NCBI GenBank assembly: GCA_947600015.1
Contig: CANQFX010000001.1
Span: 1 to 56,920, forward strand
Reading direction: 5' to 3'
From: an uncultured Bacilli bacterium
GTDB taxonomy: Bacteria; Bacillota_I; Bacilli_A; RF39; UBA660
DNA length: 56,920 nucleotides
The number at the start of each line of letters is the position of its first letter. Position 1 is the first letter of the stretch. A program made the position numbers and the translations under genes. This document shows positions 24,805 through 31,912 of this stretch, one piece after another. The notes beneath the pieces were generated by a model that had not been told where the DNA came from, ran no database searches, and worked only from the letters and a program-made list of their open reading frames with translations.

Positions 24805-25266
24805 TCAATTCATTTTATTCATCTCTATTTTTCTTTTTCTCATAATAAAATCTAATCTAGAAGCTCTAGATATTTGATTTTCTATTGTTCTATAAGAACA
24901 TGGAACGATAATTTCCTTATGATTATCAAAAATAATCTTTGTATTATTAGCATCAATTTTTTTAAAAGATTGTACTCTTTTTAACGAAATCCAAATACAA
25001 TCTTCAGCAAATGGAGATGTCGTAGGAAATACAATTAAATTATTTGTATCTTCTACAAGAATAGGAACTTTATATTCTGCTCCTAAAATATCTTTTGCAC
25101 TTTCTTTTCTTCCGTTGTACGTACTTCCAAAATACTTACAACTATCTTCCATAATTTTGAATGGTGATTGATTAATTATGTATCTGTCATCATCTTCATA
25201 AACTAAACTTGTTTCTTTCTCATTTGGTATAATTGCTAAGGTGCCATTACTTACTTCATATTTCAT
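24805..25266 (-). CDS. comK: ComK-like competence transcription factor (short)
   Basis: This 153-residue protein matches ComK over most of its length. It has YEVSNGTLAIIP at the N-terminus, IMEDSCKYFGSTYNGRKES, VPILVEDTNNLIVFPTTS, CIWISLKRVQSF and SYRTIENQISRASRL. ComK activates DNA-uptake genes by binding paired AT-boxes (AAAA-N5-TTTT). The protein ends about 40 residues before B. subtilis ComK (192), so the C-terminal part holding the FMLYPK segment recognised by MecA-ClpCP is missing. It lies between dnaN and recF, where B. subtilis has the S4-domain gene rlbA. A GAAAACG/CGTTTTC inverted repeat precedes the GGGGG ribosome-binding sequence. Confidence 0.85.
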   Translation of the reverse strand: MKYEVSNGTLAIIPNEKETSLVYEDDDRYIINQSPFKIMEDSCKYFGSTYNGRKESAKDILGAEYKVPILVEDTNNLIVFPTTSPFAEDCIWISLKRVQSFKKIDANNTKIIFDNHKEIIVPCSYRTIENQISRASRLDFIMRKRKIEMNKMN

Positions 25267-25288
25267 TTTTACTTTCCCCCTATCTTAT

Positions 25289-25308
25289 GAAAACGTTTTT
25301 ACGTTTTC
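25289..25308. promoter_or_regulatory. inverted repeat in the comK-like leader
   Basis: GAAAACG and CGTTTTC are separated by six bases and lie about 20 bases before the start codon. The AAAA...TTTT symmetry recalls ComK AT-boxes, although the inner spacing is ten and not five. It could instead be an mRNA hairpin close to the ribosome-binding sequence. Confidence 0.4.
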
Positions 25309-25400
25309 GGCAACAATATATCATACTTCTTTGTCAAATTTTGTCGAAATATGTATTATAATCCTTTCAATATATTATTCTCTTTTTATTTTGCTTTTCC

Positions 25401-25425
25401 AAAAAAAAAGAAACAAATTTGCTCC
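25401..25425 (-). terminator. possible terminator after dnaN
   Basis: On the minus strand GGAGCAAA and TTTGTTTC can pair with G-U wobbles and are followed by nine or more T. The stem is weak and the loop tight, so this is a tentative call. Confidence 0.4.
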
Positions 25426-25427
25426 TT

Positions 25428-26555
25428 TTAATATGTTCTTATAGGCAATACAAGTTGAGTTAAAGATTCATCTTCTTTCGATTTTACTAAAATAGGTTTA
25501 ATATCTCCTACGAAATGAATATCCACATTTTCTGTGGAAAAACTTTTTAATGCTTCCATCATATATTTCGCACTAAACGAAATCTTGATATCTTCTTTAC
25601 TATCTTTTTTAATAGTCATTTTTTCTTCTACCCTACCAATTTCTGCAGAACTACTTTTTAATGTTAATATATTTCCATTTGTCTCTAAAGTAACAATATT
25701 CTTTTCTTTATCACTAGTTAAAATACTAACTCTATCAATTACATCATAAAAATCAATTAAATTTGTACTGATAACTATAAAAGATTCTTTTGGTAATAAA
25801 TTCGATGTATTTGGATATGTACCATTAATTAATCTAGACTCAAATTTTAAATTATCATTGGTCAATAAAATTTTATTATTAAATATATGTAAGCAAACTT
25901 CTTCTTCATCATTTCCTAATATTTTAGAAAATTCAATAATATTATGACTAGGAATAACTATATTATAATTATCTTCACTTACTTTATTTAATTTAATTAC
26001 TTTTCTAGCTAGACGATAAGAATCAGTAGAATTACATTCTAAAATGTCCCCTACAATATTAAAATTTATTCCCGTAAGTACAGGTTTACTTTCTTCATTG
26101 GAAGCAGCAAAAGCAGTTTGATTTACAATACTTTTAAAAGTTTTTACATCCATGCTAATTTTTTTCTTGCTTTCTTCTAAATTAATATTTGGATATTCAC
26201 TTTCACTAATTCCATTTAAATTAAATTCACTATTTCTAGTATAAATTCTAATTTTTAATTCATCAATTACTTCGATATTAATATATCGATCTGGCAATTT
26301 TCTAACAATATCCAAAATATATTTTCCTTGAATAATAATACTACCTTCTTTTTCAATAGTAAAATTATTATCTCCTTTGCTATCAATACTAGTTTGAATT
26401 GTAATATCATTATCACTAGCAGTTAATGTTAAGGTTCTCTTTTTTAATTCAAATTTGATTCCTGCTAACACAGGAATTAAATTTTTAGAAGAAATTGCTT
26501 TTGATACTTTATTTAGTGCATCTAATAGTAATTCTTTTCTAATTGTAAATTTCAT
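25428..26555 (-). CDS. dnaN: DNA polymerase III beta subunit (sliding clamp)
   Basis: A 375-residue clamp with three repeated domains. Clear blocks are MKFTIRKELLLDALNKVSKA at the N-terminus, ILAG-like VLAGIKFELK, and the C-terminal HFVGDIKPILVKS ending in LVLPIRTY, which forms the peptide-binding pocket. It follows dnaA by 131 bases in the usual order. The AAGGA sequence before the start is adequate. Confidence 0.97.
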   Translation of the reverse strand: MKFTIRKELLLDALNKVSKAISSKNLIPVLAGIKFELKKRTLTLTASDNDITIQTSIDSKGDNNFTIEKEGSIIIQGKYILDIVRKLPDRYINIEVIDELKIRIYTRNSEFNLNGISESEYPNINLEESKKKISMDVKTFKSIVNQTAFAASNEESKPVLTGINFNIVGDILECNSTDSYRLARKVIKLNKVSEDNYNIVIPSHNIIEFSKILGNDEEEVCLHIFNNKILLTNDNLKFESRLINGTYPNTSNLLPKESFIVISTNLIDFYDVIDRVSILTSDKEKNIVTLETNGNILTLKSSSAEIGRVEEKMTIKKDSKEDIKISFSAKYMMEALKSFSTENVDIHFVGDIKPILVKSKEDESLTQLVLPIRTY

Positions 26556-26686
26556 AAATCTATCCTTCTTTCTTATTTTTTTATTATTATTACAGTGGAA
26601 AAAGTGTAAAACTGATTCCTACTTATATTTTATAAAGATTTAACTAAAATTTCAACTTGGGGAAAACTTTTTAATTTTATATAAAT
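26556..26686. other. dnaA-dnaN intergenic region, possible second part of oriC
   Basis: This 131-base AT-rich gap holds two DnaA-box-like nonamers on the minus strand, TTTTCCACT (26594-26602) and TTTTCCCCA (26658-26666). In B. subtilis the unwinding element lies downstream of dnaA, so this region could serve that role, but the boxes are poor and no unwinding element can be proved by eye. Confidence 0.4.
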
Positions 26687-28066
26687 TTAAACAATCCCTA
26701 TATCTTTTGTTAATTTTTCAATAATATTAGCTAAATCTTTATTGACTTTTAATTCCTTTTCAATTTTTTCATAGGAATACATGATAGTAGAATGATCTTT
26801 CCCTCCAAACTCTATACCTATCTTAGGAAAAGATTCCCCTGTAAGATTTCTACACAAATATATAGCAATATGCCTAGGTAAAGCAATAGTTGAATTTCTT
26901 TTTTTACTTTTTATATCTTCTACGGAAATTTGAAAATATTCTGACACAATCTTTTGTATACGATGAATATCATTTTTTTCTCCCATACCTTTACTAATAA
27001 AATCTTTTAAAGCTTCAATGGCTAAATCTAAAGTAATAGGAGCTCCTCCCATAATCGTAGAATAAGCTATAAGACGAGTAATAGAACCTTCTAATTCTCT
27101 TACATCTGTACCGATATTAGAAGCAATATAGTCAACTACTTCATCTGAAATTTCTTGTTCAAAATTACCAGCAATTATTTTTTTTCTTAAAATAGCAGTT
27201 CTTAAAGCAAAATCAGGCTGTCGAATATTAACAGTAAGGCCCCATCGGAATCGCGTTCGGAGTCTATCTTCTAATAATTTTAAGTCATCGGGAGAACGAT
27301 CAGAGGAGATAATAATTTGTTTGCTATCATTATATAAAGTATTAAAAGTGTGAAAAAATTCTTGTTGTGTTTGTGTAGCTCCTCCTAAAAATTGAATATC
27401 ATCAATAATTAAAACGTCAATATTTCGATATTTATTTTTAAAAAAGTCTATATAATTAAAATTAGTACCATTATTATCTTTTTTATTAATACCAATAAAG
27501 TCTTGAATAAATTGATCACTAGTAACATACAAAACTCGTCGGTTACTATTTTCAATAATATAATTACCAATTGCGTGCATTAAATGTGTTTTTCCTAAAC
27601 CACTATTACCATAAATAAATAAAGGATTATACATATTACCAGGATTTTCCGCAACAGACAAGGCTGCCGCATGAGCAAATTTATTACTATTTCCAACAAT
27701 AAATGTTTCAAAAGTATATTTTGGATTTAAATTTGTTTGAATCTTATTTACAGTAGTATTAGATTGATCACTTGTATTATTTTCTATTATTTGTTCTTTT
27801 TTTTCAAAAATTTTTTCTATTTCTTCTTGTAATAACAAAACAATTTCAAAATTTGTTCCTGTAATTTCATTTAAATTATTAAAAATAAGTTCAGAATATT
27901 TTTCTAATAAATGTTGTTTATGAATAGGCATAGGAACAATAATATAAGCTTTTCCATCGTCTAAACGATATAAACGAGTATCAGAGAACCAGGTATCAAA
28001 TGCCAATGAATTAAGTTCAGTTTTTATTTTATTTAAAAACTTTGTCCATAAAATATCGACATTCAT
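26687..28066 (-). CDS. dnaA: chromosomal replication initiator DnaA
   Basis: A 459-residue AAA+ initiator. Domain I lies at the N-terminus (about 1-80), followed by a variable linker rich in Asn and Gln. Walker A GNSGLGKT is at 153-160, with IDDIQFLGG as Walker B. The C-terminal helix-turn-helix carries the DnaA-box-reading signature GGKDHSTIMYSYEKI. The start has GGGGAG eight bases upstream. It faces away from rpmH across the origin. Confidence 0.98.
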   Translation of the reverse strand: MNVDILWTKFLNKIKTELNSLAFDTWFSDTRLYRLDDGKAYIIVPMPIHKQHLLEKYSELIFNNLNEITGTNFEIVLLLQEEIEKIFEKKEQIIENNTSDQSNTTVNKIQTNLNPKYTFETFIVGNSNKFAHAAALSVAENPGNMYNPLFIYGNSGLGKTHLMHAIGNYIIENSNRRVLYVTSDQFIQDFIGINKKDNNGTNFNYIDFFKNKYRNIDVLIIDDIQFLGGATQTQQEFFHTFNTLYNDSKQIIISSDRSPDDLKLLEDRLRTRFRWGLTVNIRQPDFALRTAILRKKIIAGNFEQEISDEVVDYIASNIGTDVRELEGSITRLIAYSTIMGGAPITLDLAIEALKDFISKGMGEKNDIHRIQKIVSEYFQISVEDIKSKKRNSTIALPRHIAIYLCRNLTGESFPKIGIEFGGKDHSTIMYSYEKIEKELKVNKDLANIIEKLTKDIGIV

Positions 28067-28382
28067 TCTACCATCTCCCCAAAAATATAAAATATATAAA
28101 ACTTAAAATTATATTAACCTAAATTTGGGAAAAAAGAAATAGTTTTTCTTTAAAAAAAATATTCCACAAAATATTCACAAAATTTTCCACAATCAAAATA
28201 TAAAAAAATAAAAGTTAAATAGAGTTTTCCACTTTTTCCACAATTTTTTATTAACATGAGTGAATTTAAAATTCCACAGTTATGTGGAAATAGAGGAAAA
28301 AGATAGAATATATCATTTTTTAATTGACAAAAACTAAAATATATTATTATAATAATGTAGATTTATGTCTGGAGGTGGAAGA
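28067..28382. other. replication origin region (oriC) with a DnaA-box cluster
   Basis: The 316-base gap between divergent dnaA and rpmH holds several nonamers close to the DnaA box TTATCCACA. On the plus strand these are TATTCCACA (28160), TTTTCCACA (28183), TTTTCCACT (28225), TTTTCCACA (28234) and AATTCCACA (28270). On the minus strand there is ATTTCCACA (28283-28291). The last two form an inverted pair, TTCCACA-GTTA-TGTGGAA. The gap is very AT-rich, and gene direction changes here. No box matches the consensus exactly. Confidence 0.8.
28324..28353 (+). promoter_or_regulatory. sigma-A-type promoter of rpmH
   Basis: TTGACA (28324-28329) and TATAAT (28348-28353) are both perfect consensus hexamers, 18 bases apart and about 30 bases before the rpmH start. 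This is one of the strongest promoters visible in the window. Confidence 0.88.
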
Positions 28383-28505
28383 ATGAAAAGAACATATCAA
28401 CCAAATAATCATAAAAAATCAAAAAAGTTAGGTTTTTTTGCTCGCAAGAAAACAAATATTTTAAATCGTCGTCGTCGCAAAGGACGCAAAGTTCTTTGTA
28501 AATAA
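28383..28505 (+). CDS. rpmH: 50S ribosomal protein bL34
   Basis: A 40-residue, very basic ribosomal protein of the large subunit. It begins MKRTYQPNNHKKSKKLGFFA and ends RRRRKGRKVLCK, both diagnostic. It is about four residues shorter than the usual 44, through a small deletion between the GFFAR and RRRRKGRK blocks. GGAGG lies upstream of the ATG. rpmH-rnpA is the conserved pair opposite dnaA. Confidence 0.96.
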   Translation: MKRTYQPNNHKKSKKLGFFARKKTNILNRRRRKGRKVLCK

Positions 28506-28506
28506 T

Positions 28507-28530
28507 ACCGCTGCTAAACAGTGGTTTTTT
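28507..28530 (+). terminator. hairpin with T run between rpmH and rnpA
   Basis: ACCGCTG, a CTAAA loop and CAGTGGT form a stem with one G-T pair, followed by six T. It begins two bases after the rpmH stop and may attenuate transcription into rnpA, so that far more bL34 than RNase P protein is made. Confidence 0.75.
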
Positions 28531-28555
28531 ACTCTGATGAAAAAGGTGAGTAAGA

Positions 28556-28909
28556 ATGAGAAAATTATATATTGTAAAAAAAACAGAAGATTTTAACAAA
28601 ATTATAAATAAAGGAACTTATAAAAAAAATCAAAGTTTCATTATTTATTATGAACCAAATAAATTAAAATATAATCGTTATGGTATCTCTGTAGGAAAGA
28701 AATTAGGAAATGCAGTATTTAGAAATAAATATAAAAGAAAAATCCGTGCAATTATTGATAATAATAAAAAAAACTATATTAATAAGAGAGATTATATTAT
28801 AATATTAAGAGAAGGAGCAAAACAAAAAACATTTCAAGACTTAACAAAGGAGTTTTGTTCATTAATAGAAAAAATAGAGAGAGGAAAATCAAATGAACAA
28901 AGAAAATAA
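28556..28909 (+). CDS. rnpA: ribonuclease P protein component
   Basis: A 117-residue basic protein that assists the catalytic RNA of RNase P in 5' tRNA maturation. The conserved RNR-like block reads AVFRNKYKRKIRAI, following YGISVGKKLGNA. It follows rpmH by 50 bases, and its end overlaps the start of yidC by 17 bases. Confidence 0.95.
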   Translation: MRKLYIVKKTEDFNKIINKGTYKKNQSFIIYYEPNKLKYNRYGISVGKKLGNAVFRNKYKRKIRAIIDNNKKNYINKRDYIIILREGAKQKTFQDLTKEFCSLIEKIERGKSNEQRK

Positions 28910-29831
28910 GAAAAAAATAAAAATAGGTATTATTATTTTGTTATTATTAATTACAACGGGATGTACTACCACATTAACAGATAAAAATAAACAACCAGTA
29001 AAAAATGAAGAAACAGGTCAAAACTTAACAAAAAATATTATTTGCAAACCAACAAATAAAGAAACAATAAAGCAATATGAAAAAAATGGGGTTAAAATAG
29101 AAAAATTACCAGATTGTGAAGATTTTAAAGTTACATCTGGAAAATATGAAGGATTATGGACTAGTCTTTTTGTAAAACCTTTGGCTTTTCTACTTTTATT
29201 ATTAGGAAAACATATTGGCAATTATGCATTATCATTAATTATAATAAGTTTATTAATTCGATTAATTGCTTTTCCAATTACAAAAAAGACAGCATTACAA
29301 TCCGAATTAATAAAAAAAGCACAACCAGAATTAGATAGAATTCAAAAAAAATATAAAGATAAACAAGATCAAGAATCAATGATTAAACAAAATCAAGAAA
29401 TGATGATGGTATATAAAAAATATAATATTAATCCTTTATCAGGTTGTTTATTTTCTATGTTGCAATTGCCAATTTTAATAGCATTCTTCGAAGCAGTACA
29501 AAGAACACCAGCAATGTTTGAAGATAAATTATTAGGATTACAATTAGGGACAACCCCAACAGTAGGTTTCCAAACAGCAACTTTTTACTCTTATATAATC
29601 TTAATGTTAATTATTGCATTTACAACATTTTATTCATTCAAAATGAATTCCACAGGAAATATGCAAGATCCAAGTATGAAAATGATGCCAATTATGATGT
29701 CAGGAATGATTATTATTACTGCATTGTTCTTACCTTCTGGATTAGGAATTTATTGGGCTACATCCAATTTATTTACAATTATTCAAAATATAATAGTGAA
29801 AAGGAGTAAAGCAGTAAATGGAAAAGCATAA
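28893..29831 (+). CDS. yidC: membrane protein insertase YidC (lipoprotein type)
   Basis: A 312-residue YidC/Oxa1 insertase with a lipoprotein signal peptide: basic residues, a hydrophobic stretch and the lipobox ITTGC (Cys24). Membrane segments follow, starting with LAFLLLLLGKHIGNYALSLI, a cytoplasmic loop rich in Lys and Gln, the Pro-rich INPLSGC segment and FLPSGLGIYWATSN. About 60 residues lie between the lipidated Cys and the first core membrane segment, including two further cysteines (CKPTN, PDCED). It overlaps rnpA and is overlapped by jag. Confidence 0.95.
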   Translation: MNKENKKKIKIGIIILLLLITTGCTTTLTDKNKQPVKNEETGQNLTKNIICKPTNKETIKQYEKNGVKIEKLPDCEDFKVTSGKYEGLWTSLFVKPLAFLLLLLGKHIGNYALSLIIISLLIRLIAFPITKKTALQSELIKKAQPELDRIQKKYKDKQDQESMIKQNQEMMMVYKKYNINPLSGCLFSMLQLPILIAFFEAVQRTPAMFEDKLLGLQLGTTPTVGFQTATFYSYIILMLIIAFTTFYSFKMNSTGNMQDPSMKMMPIMMSGMIIITALFLPSGLGIYWATSNLFTIIQNIIVKRSKAVNGKA

Positions 29832-30438
29832 ATTTATAGGAAAAACAAAAGAGGATGCAATAGAAGAAGCAAAAATCAAATTACAAGAAACAGAAGATAA
29901 TTTAATTATTAAAGAAGCAGAAGAAATAAAGGGTGGTTTATTTAAAAGTAAAAAAGTAGAAATAGAAGTAATCGAAAAAAGAGAATTAATAAAATATATT
30001 AAAGAATTTTTAAGTCAATTACTAAAAAAATTAGGATTTACTAGCAATATTGAAATCAAAAATAAAGAAGAAGTACCAACATATATTATCTATTCTGATA
30101 ATGATTCATTATTAATAGGTAAAAATGGCAAAAATTTACAAGCATTATCTATCATAACGACACAACATATCAATCAAATTATTGGAAAGAATTTTAAATT
30201 CATCATTGATATTAATTCATATAAGCAAAAACAAGAAAAAAAATTAATCTTTCTTGCAAAAAAAATTGCTCGTGAAGTCGCAACAACTAAAATTGAAGTT
30301 AAATTAGATCCAATGAATTCTTACGAAAGAAGAATTATTCACAATGCATTAACAAATAATAAAAAAGTTTATACAGAAAGTGAAGGAGAAGAACCAAATC
30401 GCTATATTGTAATAAAGCCAAAAGAAGTGGATGAATAA
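29818..30438 (+). CDS. khpB: Jag/KhpB RNA-binding protein
   Basis: A 206-residue protein with the order Jag-N, KH and R3H. The Jag N-terminal domain (about 1-50) contains GKTKEDAIEEA and the KGGLF motif. The KH domain contains LLIGKNGKNLQAL. The R3H domain ends the protein, with MNSYERRIIHNAL and NRYIVIKP. In streptococci and lactobacilli the protein partners KhpA in RNA binding that affects cell elongation and division. yidC-jag is a conserved pair. Confidence 0.94.
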   Translation: MEKHKFIGKTKEDAIEEAKIKLQETEDNLIIKEAEEIKGGLFKSKKVEIEVIEKRELIKYIKEFLSQLLKKLGFTSNIEIKNKEEVPTYIIYSDNDSLLIGKNGKNLQALSIITTQHINQIIGKNFKFIIDINSYKQKQEKKLIFLAKKIAREVATTKIEVKLDPMNSYERRIIHNALTNNKKVYTESEGEEPNRYIVIKPKEVDE

Positions 30439-30466
30439 ACAGTATGATAAAAAATACTGTTTTTTT
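30437..30466 (+). terminator. intrinsic terminator after jag
   Basis: AAACAGTAT and ATACTGTTT flank a short loop and are followed by a T run. The stem begins at the jag stop codon and ends the rpmH-to-jag operon. Confidence 0.85.
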
Positions 30467-30510
30467 ACGATTAAAACAATATAAAATTTCCTTTTTCTAG
30501 AATAATATGC

Positions 30511-30516
30511 TATAAT
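30511..30516 (+). promoter_or_regulatory. extended -10 promoter of mnmE
   Basis: TATAAT preceded by TGC is an extended -10 element (TGnTATAAT), 27 bases before the mnmE start. No good -35 hexamer is seen, which is usual for this promoter type. Confidence 0.6.
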
Positions 30517-30543
30517 AGCAAAGGAAAAAAGGAGGGACTCTAA

Positions 30544-31902
30544 ATGAATGATACAATCGTTGCAATTTCAACTGCTATAGGAATAGGAGCTATTTCTATT
30601 GTTCGATTAACAGGAAATAAAGCAATTTCAATTGTAAATAATTGCTTTAAAGGAACAGATTTAACTAAAGTAGAGTCTCATACAATTCATTATGGATATA
30701 TTTATGATAAAGAAGAATTAATAGATGAAGTATTAGTATCTGTTATGAAAGCACCAAAGACATTCACAAGAGAAGATGTAGTAGAAATTAATTGCCATGG
30801 AGGAATTATATCTACAAATAAAGTATTAGAAACAATATTAAATTTTGGTGCCAGATTGGCAGAACCAGGAGAATTTACAAAAAGAGCATTTTTAAATGGT
30901 CGAATTGATTTAGTAGAAAGTGAATCTGTAATGGACTTAATTAGTAGTAAAAGTGAAGAAGCGAATAAATTAGCTTTATCACAATTAAAAGGAAATCTTT
31001 CTTATTTAATAGAAGATTTTCGCAATAAATTAAAAGATTTATTATCTTCAATCGAAGTAAATATTGATTATCCAGAATATCATGATATAGAAGAAATCAC
31101 AATTGAAAAAATTCAAGAAAATATGAAAGAGATGAAACAAAAATTAAAAAGATTAATTGAAGAATCAAAAAATTCAAAAATAATTAAACAAGGAATTAAA
31201 ACTATTATTGTTGGCCGACCTAATGTTGGAAAAAGTAGTATTTTAAATCAATTATTACAAGAAGAAAAAGCAATTGTGACAAGTATTGCAGGAACAACAA
31301 GAGATACCGTAGAAGGAGAAATTTTAATTGATGGCATTCTATTAAATTTAATTGATACTGCAGGTATTCATAATACGGAAGATACCGTAGAAAAAATAGG
31401 AGTAAAGAAAAGCTTATCATTAATAAATGATGCAGATCTAGTAATTGTAGTATTAAATTATAATGAAAAGTTAACGGATGAAGATGAAATAATTTTAGAA
31501 AAAACAAAAAATAAAAAAAGAATTATTGTATTAAATAAAAATGATTTAGATAAGAATATTAATATTGACAGAATAAAACAAGAAGAAAATATCGTAGAAA
31601 CAACAGCAACGAATATAGAAGGAATGAAATCTTTAAAAGATAAAATCAAAGAATTATTTCAATTAGAACAATTAAAAAATAATGATTATAATTATTTAAC
31701 AAATGCTAGACAAATTTCTCTTGCAAAAAAAGCATATCAAAGTTTATTAGATGCAGAAAAAGGAATCAATGACAAACGACCAATAGACATGATAGAAATC
31801 GATTTAAAGGAATGTTTTGATCATTTGGGCGAAATTATCGGAATTACATATGATGAGGAAATTATAGATCATTTATTTGCCAATTTTTGTGTAGGAAAAT
31901 AG
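30544..31902 (+). CDS. mnmE: tRNA uridine-5-carboxymethylaminomethyl modification GTPase MnmE
   Basis: A 452-residue GTPase that, with MnmG, modifies the wobble uridine of several tRNAs. The N-terminal tetrahydrofolate-binding domain is followed by a helical domain into which the G domain is inserted. The G domain has GRPNVGKS (224-231), IAGTTRDT, DTAG and NKND. The C-terminus is CVGK, with the catalytic Cys449. mnmG follows by ten bases. Confidence 0.97.
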   Translation: MNDTIVAISTAIGIGAISIVRLTGNKAISIVNNCFKGTDLTKVESHTIHYGYIYDKEELIDEVLVSVMKAPKTFTREDVVEINCHGGIISTNKVLETILNFGARLAEPGEFTKRAFLNGRIDLVESESVMDLISSKSEEANKLALSQLKGNLSYLIEDFRNKLKDLLSSIEVNIDYPEYHDIEEITIEKIQENMKEMKQKLKRLIEESKNSKIIKQGIKTIIVGRPNVGKSSILNQLLQEEKAIVTSIAGTTRDTVEGEILIDGILLNLIDTAGIHNTEDTVEKIGVKKSLSLINDADLVIVVLNYNEKLTDEDEIILEKTKNKKRIIVLNKNDLDKNINIDRIKQEENIVETTATNIEGMKSLKDKIKELFQLEQLKNNDYNYLTNARQISLAKKAYQSLLDAEKGINDKRPIDMIEIDLKECFDHLGEIIGITYDEEIIDHLFANFCVGK

Positions 31903-31912
31903 AGGTGAAACA

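Noticed and set aside
28363..28599. Minus-strand open frame of 78 codons across rpmH and rnpA
   Set aside because: It is the reverse image of the strongly coding rpmH gene and lacks a ribosome-binding sequence.
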